Assembly: GCA_035547755.1 (NCBI GenBank)
Contig: DASZUG010000028.1
Coordinates: forward strand, 22,852-86,851
Direction of reading: 5' to 3'
DNA length: 64,000 nt
From: Mesorhizobium_L sp035547755
GTDB lineage: Bacteria; Pseudomonadota; Alphaproteobacteria; Rhizobiales; Rhizobiaceae
Shown here in pieces: positions 27,390 through 33,957 of the stretch; position 1 is the first letter of the stretch, and each line of letters begins with the position of its first letter. Both the position numbers and the translations under genes were made by a program. The notes beneath the pieces were generated by a model. That model was not told the DNA's origin, ran no database searches, and saw only the letters and a list, made by a program, of their open reading frames with translations.

Positions 27390-27995
27390 GTGAAAAAAAC
27401 GCTCGCGACAGTCTTGCTTCCTTTGCTCTGGCTGCCTCGTCCTGCGCTGGCCGATGACTTCCGGGCGGTCGATCGGATCGAGCCCTATGCGATCCAGGGA
27501 AAATCGGGCATCGAGCTTTATCGCTCCATCGGTGAGCATGGGCCGCAGGCCGGTTCCGGGCGGGCGATCGCCACAACCACCTTCAAACTCACCTGGTCGC
27601 GCAACTATGTGAACGAGGCCGGTGGCTGCCGGCTGGCGTCCGCCAAGCCGCATCTCATCATCATTACGCGCCTGCCGAAACCGGCCAATCCACTTCCGCC
27701 CCTGACGGAGAAGCTTTGGGAGACATTCATCGCCGGTATCCGGGCGCATGAGAAGGTGCATGGCGACATCATCACCGACATGGTGCGGAAGATCGAGGCC
27801 GCTTCGCTCGGCCTTTCGATGCCCGATGACCCGAAATGCCGCAAGGTCCATGCCGAGTTGACGAAGCGGCTCTCGGCGCTGTCGCGGGAACAGCGGCGGA
27901 AAAGCCGGGAATTCGACCAGGTGGAAATGGGGCAGGGCGGCAATGTCCACCAACTTATACTGGCGCTGGTGAACGGCGACCGGGCGCAGGACTGA
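27390..27995 (+). CDS. DUF922 secreted protease-like protein, copy 2
   Basis: 201-residue paralogue of the protein at 16778. The signal peptide is LATVLLPLLWLPRPALA; the DUF922 domain has HEKVHGDI (HExxH) near residue 125 and the shared PKPANPLPPLTEKLW block, which corresponds to PKPADKLPPPLARRW in copy 1. Starts at GTG after GGAGAAGAC. Divergent from the GST gene. Predicted periplasmic or secreted zinc hydrolase; no substrate known. Confidence 0.8.
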   Translation: MKKTLATVLLPLLWLPRPALADDFRAVDRIEPYAIQGKSGIELYRSIGEHGPQAGSGRAIATTTFKLTWSRNYVNEAGGCRLASAKPHLIIITRLPKPANPLPPLTEKLWETFIAGIRAHEKVHGDIITDMVRKIEAASLGLSMPDDPKCRKVHAELTKRLSALSREQRRKSREFDQVEMGQGGNVHQLILALVNGDRAQD

Positions 27996-28031
27996 TATCA
28001 GGACCTCATTTTTGGCTTTTCGCCACTACAC

Positions 28032-28197
28032 TGCGTCCTTCGAGGCTCGCTTCGCTCGCGCCTCAGGATGGGAGTCGGGCACCAACCTCCCTCATCCTGA
28101 GGTGCCCGCGTAGTCGTGCGTCGTGGGAGCGCAGGCCGGTGAGGACACCAACCTCCCTCATCCTGAGGTGCCCGCGTAAGGGGCCTCGAAGGACGCA
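28032..28197. repeat. Palindromic mosaic repeat with internal duplication
   Basis: The ends TGCGTCCTTCGAGGC and GCCTCGAAGGACGCA are inverted repeats. A 33-bp block beginning CACCAACCTCCCTCATCC occurs twice (28080-28112 and 28146-28178). It is the same family as 3671-3765 but enlarged by the inner duplication. Confidence 0.85.
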
Positions 28198-28222
28198 CCC
28201 AAGGGAGAATTGAGGCGGGAAT

Positions 28223-29125
28223 TCATCCCCGCAAGCCTTTGACGAAATCGATGAAGGCCCGGAGCGGCGCCGGGACAAGCCGGCGGCCGGGATAATAAAG
28301 ATAGGGGCCGTCGAAGGCCTGCCACCAGTCCTTCAGCACAGGCTCCAGCGCACCGCTGGCGAAACAGGGCGCCAGCCATTCCTCGAAATGATAGACGATG
28401 CCGCTCCCGGCAATCGCCGCATCGACGGCAAGTTCGCTGCCGCCGCCCATGCGCACGATAAGCGGCCCTTTCGGGTCGACCTCGACCACTTCGCCGTCAC
28501 GCTCGAACTCCCAGGGCGGCATGAGACCGCTGGCGAAGCGGCCGCGCAGGCAGGCATGGGCGAGAAGATCGCGCGGATGGACCGGTCGCCCGCGCCGGTC
28601 GAGATAGGCGGGCGAGGCGGCTGCGGCGAAGCGCTGCACGCGCGGCCCGATCGGCACCGCGATCATGTCCTGCTCCAGCCGCTCGCCATAGCGGATGCCC
28701 GCGTCGCAGCCGGACGCTAGCACGTCCACGAAACTTTCCTCGGCGATCACATCGAGCCTTATATCGGGATAGGCGGCAAGGAAGGGCGGCACGATCTTCG
28801 GCAGCACGAGCCGCGACGCGCTCACCGGCACGTTGAGCTTCAGCGTGCCGGCCGGCCGGTCGCGGAAGGCGTTGACCACGTCGAGCGCCGCTTCCACTTC
28901 CGTCAACGCCGGCGCGAGCCGTTCCAGAAGCCGGCTGCCGGCCTCCGTCGGCGCGACGGAGCGGGTCGTGCGGTTGAGAAGCCTGACGCCGAACCCGGCT
29001 TCCAGCCGCCTGACCGCTTCGCTCAGCCCCGACGCGCTTCGGCCGCTTTCGCGCGCCCCGTCGCGAAAGCCGCCCGCCCGCGCCACCGCGACAAAGGCAT
29101 TCAGATCGGCAAGATCGGGCTTCAT
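28223..29125 (-). CDS. LysR-family regulator, probable controller of pdxI
   Basis: 300 residues. The N-terminal helix-turn-helix starts DLNAFVAVARAGGFRDGARESGRSASGLSEAVRRLE (best-known form), followed by a LysR substrate-binding domain. Divergent from the pyridoxal reductase-like gene with 94 bp between the starts. That gap holds a CCGTACA/TGTACGG inverted repeat, which suggests it controls the neighbour and itself. Effector unknown. Confidence 0.92.
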   Translation of the reverse strand: MKPDLADLNAFVAVARAGGFRDGARESGRSASGLSEAVRRLEAGFGVRLLNRTTRSVAPTEAGSRLLERLAPALTEVEAALDVVNAFRDRPAGTLKLNVPVSASRLVLPKIVPPFLAAYPDIRLDVIAEESFVDVLASGCDAGIRYGERLEQDMIAVPIGPRVQRFAAAASPAYLDRRGRPVHPRDLLAHACLRGRFASGLMPPWEFERDGEVVEVDPKGPLIVRMGGGSELAVDAAIAGSGIVYHFEEWLAPCFASGALEPVLKDWWQAFDGPYLYYPGRRLVPAPLRAFIDFVKGLRG

Positions 29126-29138
29126 TGTTCATAATTCC

Positions 29139-29164
29139 GTACAGCTCGTGCGGATTGTACGGGA
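29139..29164. promoter_or_regulatory. Inverted repeat, likely LysR operator
   Basis: CCGTACA and TGTACGG are exact inverted arms separated by 12 bp, in the intergenic space between the divergent LysR and pdxI genes. The inner TACA...TGTA arms match the dyad form expected for LysR binding. Confidence 0.6.
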
Positions 29165-29219
29165 TTATTTCGGGATCGCCAGAGCTTATCTTCCGCTCCG
29201 GACAGCAAGGAGAACAATC

Positions 29220-30092
29220 ATGCCCGACATTAACAAATCCGGCGCCTACACTCTTGGCCACCGCACGGTGAAGCGCCTCGGCTATGGCGCGATGCAACTG
29301 GCGGGGCCGGGCGTCTTCGGCCCGCCGAAGAACCATGACGCGGCCTTGGCCGTGCTGCGCGAGGCGGTCGCCGCGGGCGTCAACCATATCGACACCAGCG
29401 ATTTCTATGGCCCGCACGTCACCAACCGCATCATCCGTGAGGCGCTTCATCCCTATCCCGACGATCTCGTCATCGTCACCAAGATCGGCGCCCGGCGCGA
29501 CGACAAGGGCGCATGGCTGCCGGCTTTCTCGCCCGACGAATTGAGGAAGGCGGTCGAGGACAATCTGCGCCATCTCGGCCTCGACGTGATCGAAGTGGTT
29601 AATCTGCGCAGCATGTTCGACCCACACGGCCCCGCCGAGGGCTCGATCGAAGCGCCGCTGATGGCGCTGGCGGATCTGCAGCGGCAAGGGCTGGTGAAGC
29701 ATATCGGCCTTTCCAACGTCACGCCGACGCAAATCGCCGAGGGCCGCAGGATCGCCGAGATCATCTGCGTGCAGAACCAGTACAATCTGGCGCATCGCGA
29801 GGACGATGCGTTGATCGACGATCTCGCCCGCGATGGCGTCGCCTATGTGCCCTTCTTCCCGCTCGGCGGCTTCACGCCGCTGCAATCCGGCACGCTGGAC
29901 CAGGTGGCGAAGCGCCTCGGCGCGACGCCGATGCAGGTGGCGTTGGCGTGGCTGCTCCGCCGCTCGGAAAACATCCTGCTCATTCCCGGCACATCATCGG
30001 TCGCGCATCTGCACGAAAACCTCGCGGTCGCCGACCTCGACCTACCCGACGACGCCTTGGCCGAACTGGAGACGATCGGCGGGAAAGCGTAG
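29220..30092 (+). CDS. pdxI: Aldo/keto reductase, PdxI (YdbC)-like pyridoxal reductase
   Basis: 290-residue NADPH-dependent aldo/keto reductase. Very close by eye to Escherichia coli YdbC/PdxI: LGYGAMQLAGPGVFGPP, NHIDTSDFYGPHVTN, VKHIGLSNVTPTQ and LLIPGTSSVAHL occur in the same order. PdxI reduces pyridoxal to pyridoxine in vitamin B6 salvage. Catalytic Asp and Tyr (DTSDFYG) and Lys (VTKIG) are present; the usual His position reads VVNLR, as in YdbC. AAGGAGAAC precedes the ATG. Recognition of the E. coli homologue is from memory, not from a search. Confidence 0.8.
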   Translation: MPDINKSGAYTLGHRTVKRLGYGAMQLAGPGVFGPPKNHDAALAVLREAVAAGVNHIDTSDFYGPHVTNRIIREALHPYPDDLVIVTKIGARRDDKGAWLPAFSPDELRKAVEDNLRHLGLDVIEVVNLRSMFDPHGPAEGSIEAPLMALADLQRQGLVKHIGLSNVTPTQIAEGRRIAEIICVQNQYNLAHREDDALIDDLARDGVAYVPFFPLGGFTPLQSGTLDQVAKRLGATPMQVALAWLLRRSENILLIPGTSSVAHLHENLAVADLDLPDDALAELETIGGKA

Positions 30093-30256
30093 TCGCATCG
30101 CCAAGCCCTTTTCCCCCTCTCTGATCCTTACGGCGGGCGTCCTTCCGCGGCGCCCGTCACGGCCCGATTGCGAAAACGTGATGGTGATCCGTCTCGACCT
30201 CCGCAGACCTTCGGCTATCTTCGGCGCAGCTTTTGGTAGTGACAGGGAGAAAAGCG

Positions 30257-31024
30257 GTGTCCACCACACGACGCGATATTCTGACGTCCGGCGCGGCCTT
30301 TTCGATCGGGATCGCTGTTGCTCCAAGAGCGCTTTGGGCAGCGCCGGCGCGCCACCCGGACGTCTACAAGACCGCGCATGGCGAGATCACCATCCAGCCG
30401 ATCCGCCACGCCTCCTTCGTCATGACCATTCCGGGCATGGTGATCTACAACGACCCGATCGGCGGCGCTGCGCTTTATGCCGGAGAGCCGGCGCCGGACC
30501 TCATCCTCATCACCCACGAGCATGACGACCATTACGACCCGAAGACGCTCGCCGCGCTCGTCAAGCCCGGAACGAAATTGGTGACGAGCCGCACGGTCTA
30601 CGACCTGCTGCCGCCCGGACTCAAGGCAAGGGCGACGGCAATAGGCAATGGCGAAACGACCATGGTGAACGGGCTGAAGATCGAGGCGGTGCCGGCCTAC
30701 AACACCACGAAGGAGCGCCTGAAATATCATCCGAAAGGGCGCGGCAACGGCTATGTGCTGTCCGTCGACGGCAAGCGCGTCTACATCGCCGGCGACACCG
30801 AGGACATCCCCTCGATGCGCGCCATGAAGGACATCTTCATCGCCTTCGTGCCGATGAACCTGCCCTATACGATGACGGTCGACCAGGCGGCGTCGGCCGT
30901 GGCCGCCTTCCACCCGACCTATGTCTATCCCTATCACTATCGCGGAACGGACCCGAAAGCCTTCGCGCGCAAGCTCGCCGCGACGGGCTCGAAGACGAAG
31001 GTGGTGTTCGGGCCGTGGTATTAA
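30257..31024 (+). CDS. Metallo-beta-lactamase-fold hydrolase with Tat signal
   Basis: 255 residues starting at GTG after AGGGAGAAAAGCG. The N terminus STTRRDILTSGAAFSIGIAV...ALWA is a twin-arginine signal, so the folded protein goes to the periplasm. The MBL domain has THEHDDHYD (HxHxDH metal motif), AGDTEDIP and a late His in YPYHYRG; this is the UlaG/YtnP-like L-ascorbate-6-phosphate-lactonase type of MBL fold. Substrate unknown. It follows pdxI by 164 bp with no clear terminator. Confidence 0.88.
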   Translation: MSTTRRDILTSGAAFSIGIAVAPRALWAAPARHPDVYKTAHGEITIQPIRHASFVMTIPGMVIYNDPIGGAALYAGEPAPDLILITHEHDDHYDPKTLAALVKPGTKLVTSRTVYDLLPPGLKARATAIGNGETTMVNGLKIEAVPAYNTTKERLKYHPKGRGNGYVLSVDGKRVYIAGDTEDIPSMRAMKDIFIAFVPMNLPYTMTVDQAASAVAAFHPTYVYPYHYRGTDPKAFARKLAATGSKTKVVFGPWY

Positions 31025-31052
31025 TCGGCGGTGGCGGCAAACCCCTCCACCT

Positions 31053-31088
31053 CGTCATCCTCTGGCTTGGCCCGAGGATCCATGTCGG
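31053..31088. repeat. CGTCATCC-family repeat, partial unit
   Basis: CGTCATCCTCTGG, CTTGG spacer, then CCCGAGGATCCATGTCGG. The ends match the other CGTCATCC...GGATCCATG units in this tract. The stem here is imperfect. Confidence 0.75.
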
Positions 31089-31130
31089 AGCACTGGTGAT
31101 ATACGCGGGCTCTCAGCACTGGATTATCGG

Positions 31131-31943
31131 CTAAACTCCAGCCCCTATCGCCCTGAGATAGCGTTCGGCCGAGCGCTCCACCGCGGCTTTGCCGTCCCGC
31201 GCGATCGTGCGCCCCTCGAACGCGCCATAGACGGCATCGAAGGCGAAAGGGCGGACGGCGTCCATGATGCGGCCGATCTCCGCCGCGCCGAGCGGGATGA
31301 GGTTCGGATAGGAATACATGAAGGAGACATGGCGCCGGTCGGGCGCGACCTGGATCGTGTCGCCTGACAGAAGCGCGCCGCGCCCGCCCGCAAGCCAAGG
31401 ACAGCGCAGCACCGACGCGCCCTCGAAATGGCCGCCGCAGCGGATCATCGTCGCCGCGCCGAGCGAAAGCCGCTCGCCCTTCCAGAAAGCGACCGCCGCG
31501 CCGCGGCGCTGGACCCATTGCGCGTCATCGGCATGGATATGGATCGGTATGCCGCCGAAAGCGTCGCTCCATTCGAGCATCGAGGAATAATAATGCGGGT
31601 GCGAGATGGCGATGTGGGCAAGCCCGCCAAGGCCCTTGATGCGCTCGACCGTCGCCCGGTCGACCAGGCTGAGGCAATCCCACAGAATGTTGCCATCCGG
31701 GTGCCGGATGAGGAACGCCCGCTGGCCGATGCCGAAATGCGGCCCGATCCTGAGGCTGAAAAGACCCTCCGCCTCCTCTTCCCAGACGATCGCATGATCG
31801 CGCCCAAGCGCCGCCATCTCCGTCCAACCCTGCCCACCCGCCGGCACATATTGCCGCTCGTCCTCGCAGATCGGACAGGATGCGGGCGGCAAGGCGCTGT
31901 CCGGATATTGCGTGCCGCAGGTGATGCAGATGAAGCGGGACAT
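31131..31943 (-). CDS. MBL-fold protein with N-terminal rubredoxin-like zinc knuckle
   Basis: 270 residues. The N-terminal CITC (Cys6, Cys9) and CPIC (Cys23, Cys26) pairs form a rubredoxin-like knuckle, followed by an MBL fold with LIRHPDGNILWDC, ISHPHYYSSMLEW and GGHFEGASVLRCPW, ending in LLSGDTIQV. The usual HxHxDH metal motif reads HPHYYS here, so Asp and His are missing. Either it binds metal differently or it has lost hydrolase activity. Function unknown. It is convergent with the Tat-MBL gene across a short repeat. Confidence 0.85.
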   Translation of the reverse strand: MSRFICITCGTQYPDSALPPASCPICEDERQYVPAGGQGWTEMAALGRDHAIVWEEEAEGLFSLRIGPHFGIGQRAFLIRHPDGNILWDCLSLVDRATVERIKGLGGLAHIAISHPHYYSSMLEWSDAFGGIPIHIHADDAQWVQRRGAAVAFWKGERLSLGAATMIRCGGHFEGASVLRCPWLAGGRGALLSGDTIQVAPDRRHVSFMYSYPNLIPLGAAEIGRIMDAVRPFAFDAVYGAFEGRTIARDGKAAVERSAERYLRAIGAGV

Positions 31944-32100
31944 GGGAGGGTCTTAGCATGAAGTCCGGATTCTCGTTATCCCAAAACAGCCCGCGTTGTG
32001 CCGGCATCGGACGATGCAGGACCCTCCGCCTCGCTCGGTCCCGCCCTTCCGCCTTCGCCATCCTCGGCTCTCCACCTTAGTCATCTTCGCACCCTCCATC

Positions 32101-32270
32101 TTCGTCATCCTCGGGCTTGACCCGAGGATCCATGCCGGAGTCTCGCCAACGAATCGGAGTCTCCCAGAACCCGCACGCTTTGCCCACCACCTCACACGAC
32201 CGGAACGCTCAGGCATGGATCCCCGGGTCTCCGCCTTCGCTGCGCTCCGGCTCCGCCCGAGGATGACGAA
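32101..32270. repeat. CGTCATCC-family mosaic repeat, complete unit A
   Basis: The outer ends TTCGTCATCCTCGGGC and GCCCGAGGATGACGAA are a perfect 16-bp inverted repeat. The left inner hairpin pairs CCTCGGG with CCCGAGG around CTTGA. The right half shares long blocks with the unit at 32881-33047 (AGAACCCGCAC, GACCGGAACGCTCAG, GGTCTCCGCCTTCGCTGCGC). Together with flanking sequence this fills the 452-bp gap between the MBL gene and the GIY-YIG gene; no gene is seen there. Confidence 0.88.
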
Positions 32271-32332
32271 GGAGAGATGATCGCGCCAAAATCTCTCTGG
32301 TGTTTGAGTTCTCCCGTCATATCCATCAACGC

Positions 32333-32366
32333 CGTCATCCCTGTGCTTGTCACAGGGATCCATGCC
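32333..32366. repeat. 34-nt repeat, left flank of GIY-YIG gene
   Basis: CGTCATCCCTGTG, CTTGT loop, CACAGGGATCCATGCC. The core CCTGTG/CACAGG is a hairpin. It lies 29 nt past the GIY-YIG stop, in inverted orientation to the copy at 32701-32734 (31 of 34 positions identical). Confidence 0.85.
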
Positions 32367-32395
32367 TCGACCACTCCACCGGCATGACGCTCCAG

Positions 32396-32686
32396 TCAAA
32401 GCAAATGCCAGGTGATGTCGTGCCAGTGTGGATTGCGTTCCTCGATGAGGTGGATCTTCCACTGGCGCGGCCATTTCTTCATCGTCTTCTCGCGCTGGAT
32501 GGCGTCGGTGATGAGATCGTACTCATCGAACCAGACCAGCCGCATCACGCCGTAGCGTGCGGCGAACTTCGACCCGGTGCCATTTCTGTGCTGCTCGAGG
32601 CGGCCCGCCAGATCGCTGGTCACGCCGATATAAAGCGTGCCGTTCTTCTGCGACGCCAGGATATAAACATAGCCACGCCTGCGCAT
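32396..32686 (-). CDS. GIY-YIG nuclease-domain protein
   Basis: 96-residue single-domain GIY-YIG endonuclease of the UvrC/YhbQ-like type: YVYILASQKNGTLYIGVTSDLAGRLEQH carries the GIY (YVY) and YIG motifs and the catalytic Arg, and KIHLIEERNPHW the late Glu/Asn. Start at ATG 32686 (MRRRGYVYIL). The frame stays open another 96 nt, but that part translates the flanking repeat. Inverted copies of a 34-nt repeat frame the gene 14 nt before the start and 29 nt after the stop. Such proteins are usually called excinuclease ABC C-like; the biological role is not known. Confidence 0.88.
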   Translation of the reverse strand: MRRRGYVYILASQKNGTLYIGVTSDLAGRLEQHRNGTGSKFAARYGVMRLVWFDEYDLITDAIQREKTMKKWPRQWKIHLIEERNPHWHDITWHLL

Positions 32687-32700
32687 GGCCGGACTGTAGA

Positions 32701-32734
32701 GGCATGGATTCCTGTGACAAGCACGGGAATGACG
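32701..32734. repeat. 34-nt repeat, right flank of GIY-YIG gene (inverted)
   Basis: GGCATGGATTCCTGTG, ACAAG loop, CACGGGAATGACG. It is the reverse complement of the left-flank copy with three mismatches. It begins 14 nt upstream of the GIY-YIG start codon. Confidence 0.85.
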
Positions 32735-32880
32735 GATTTGATTATGGCTATTGGCTAATCGCCGGTGCCGAACTGCCTTCAATCTTCAACGGCAACGTGC
32801 CCGTATTCCGCCTTCTACATTTAATGGCAACGTGCCCGTACTCCACAGCCCCGGGGATTGGCTGCAAATCTCTCAATGGT

Positions 32881-33047
32881 CGTCATCCCTGTGCTTGTCA
32901 CAGGGATCCAGGCCGGAGTGCCGACGTTATGCGGAGCCTTCCAGAACCCGCACCGTTCCTGCGCAGCCCTACGCGACCGGAACGCTCAGCCATGGATTCC
33001 GGGGTCTCCGCCTTCGCTGCGCTCCGGCTCCACCCGAGGATGACGAA
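32881..33047. repeat. CGTCATCC-family mosaic repeat, complete unit B
   Basis: The left end is nearly identical to the 32333 unit (CCTGTG/CACAGG hairpin); the right half is that of unit A, ending ACCCGAGGATGACGAA. It is a chimera of the two versions, which shows how the modules are shuffled. It occupies part of the 624-bp gene-free stretch between the GIY-YIG gene and the toxin gene. Confidence 0.85.
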
Positions 33048-33103
33048 GGAGAGGCGTTTGCGCCGACCATTCACCTTTGCGATTTCGCCTGACCCCCGCC
33101 TTT

Positions 33104-33218
33104 CGTCATCCCATGGCGAAGCAGGCCCCCCGGGTCTTGCCTTCGGCAAGCCCGAGGACAGGCTCCGGCCGTCGCGCAGACCATCGGATCCATGCCGGAG
33201 TGTTTCCGAATGGGTCGC
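33104..33218. repeat. CGTCATCC-family repeat, degenerate unit C
   Basis: Starts CGTCATCCCATGG, contains GGGTCTTGCCTTCGGCAAGC and CCCGAGGACAGGC, and ends GGATCCATGCCGG like other units. The interior differs from units A and B. The remaining DNA up to the toxin gene shows no gene. Confidence 0.65.
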
Positions 33219-33310
33219 GGCAAAGGTCATCTCCCTGTTTGAAGCAGTCATCCCGAGCCATTGCAGAAGCGCTGGGCGAGGTGCTCCTCAACGAGAAGCG
33301 GCGCGCTCGT

Positions 33311-33637
33311 TCATTCCGAAAACAGTTCCGCATGCGTGCCTGCGCGGACGAAGATCACCTGTCCGACCTTGCCGCTGTCATCGACCATATAGACGAGCAA
33401 GAAATCGCCTCCGATATGGCATTCACGATAGCCGCCCCAATCGCCTTTCAGCGGATGATCTCTCCATTCCGGCCCGAGTGGCCCATCATTGGCGATCAGG
33501 AGAAGCATCGCCTCTTTGAGCCGGCGCATGTCATAGCGACCGGATCGTGAAAGGCGTTCCCAGTCCTTGAGAAACTGCTTTGTATAATCGGAACGGCGCG
33601 GAAGCGCCGCGCGCTTACTTGTCGCCGGTCTTTTCAA
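33311..33637 (-). CDS. Type II toxin, RelE/YafQ family
   Basis: 108-residue ribosome-associated mRNA endonuclease toxin. The typical YafQ pattern is LGPEWRDHPLKGDWGGYRECHIGGDFLLVY followed by IFVRAGTHAELF (best-known form), with the conserved His-Pro-Leu and the C-terminal His/Glu-Leu-Phe. It overlaps the antitoxin gene by 23 bp, the usual coupling. A 14-residue basic leader before SDYTKQFLKDW may be partly outside the true start. Confidence 0.9.
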   Translation of the reverse strand: MKRPATSKRAALPRRSDYTKQFLKDWERLSRSGRYDMRRLKEAMLLLIANDGPLGPEWRDHPLKGDWGGYRECHIGGDFLLVYMVDDSGKVGQVIFVRAGTHAELFSE

Positions 33638-33896
33638 GGTCGGCTATCAGTTGACCGGCATCTTCGAAACGGGCCTTGCTCTTGACGAGCATCTCACGGG
33701 CCTCTGCCATCGCCGTCTGTGTGGCGGCGTTGGGCACCTTGAGTTCAAGCGGAAAGGCCTGATCGGCCACCACACGCTTGAGAAAAATGCGCACGGCATC
33801 GGAAACCGACAAGCCCATCGCGTCCAGCGCGGCGGTCGCCTGTTCTTTGGTGTCGTCATCGACCCGGACGTGAAGCATGGATGTGCGCGCGTTCAT
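33615..33896 (-). CDS. Type II antitoxin, RelB/DinJ family
   Basis: 93 residues. The N-terminal ribbon-helix-helix (SMLHVRVDDDTKEQATAALDAMGLSVSDAVRIFLKRVV, best-known form) binds the operator; the C-terminal helix (AEAREMLVKSKARFEDAGQLIADLEK) wraps the toxin. It autoregulates with the toxin. It lies 61 bp downstream of mccB on the same strand and may receive read-through from the leucine operon. Confidence 0.92.
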   Translation of the reverse strand: MNARTSMLHVRVDDDTKEQATAALDAMGLSVSDAVRIFLKRVVADQAFPLELKVPNAATQTAMAEAREMLVKSKARFEDAGQLIADLEKTGDK

Positions 33897-33957
33897 GAGT
33901 GGAATATGTATCGCAAATGAGAGGCAGTCAAGCAGGGCAGCGGATATCCCCCACGTC

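Noticed and set aside
28020..33220. CRISPR array
   Set aside because: The repeats are palindromic, irregularly spaced and in both orientations, with no equal-length spacers and no cas genes.
32557..33519. 320-codon open frame running across the repeats and the toxin gene
   Set aside because: It runs antisense to the GIY-YIG gene, through repeat units and into the toxin gene; no domain and no ribosome site.
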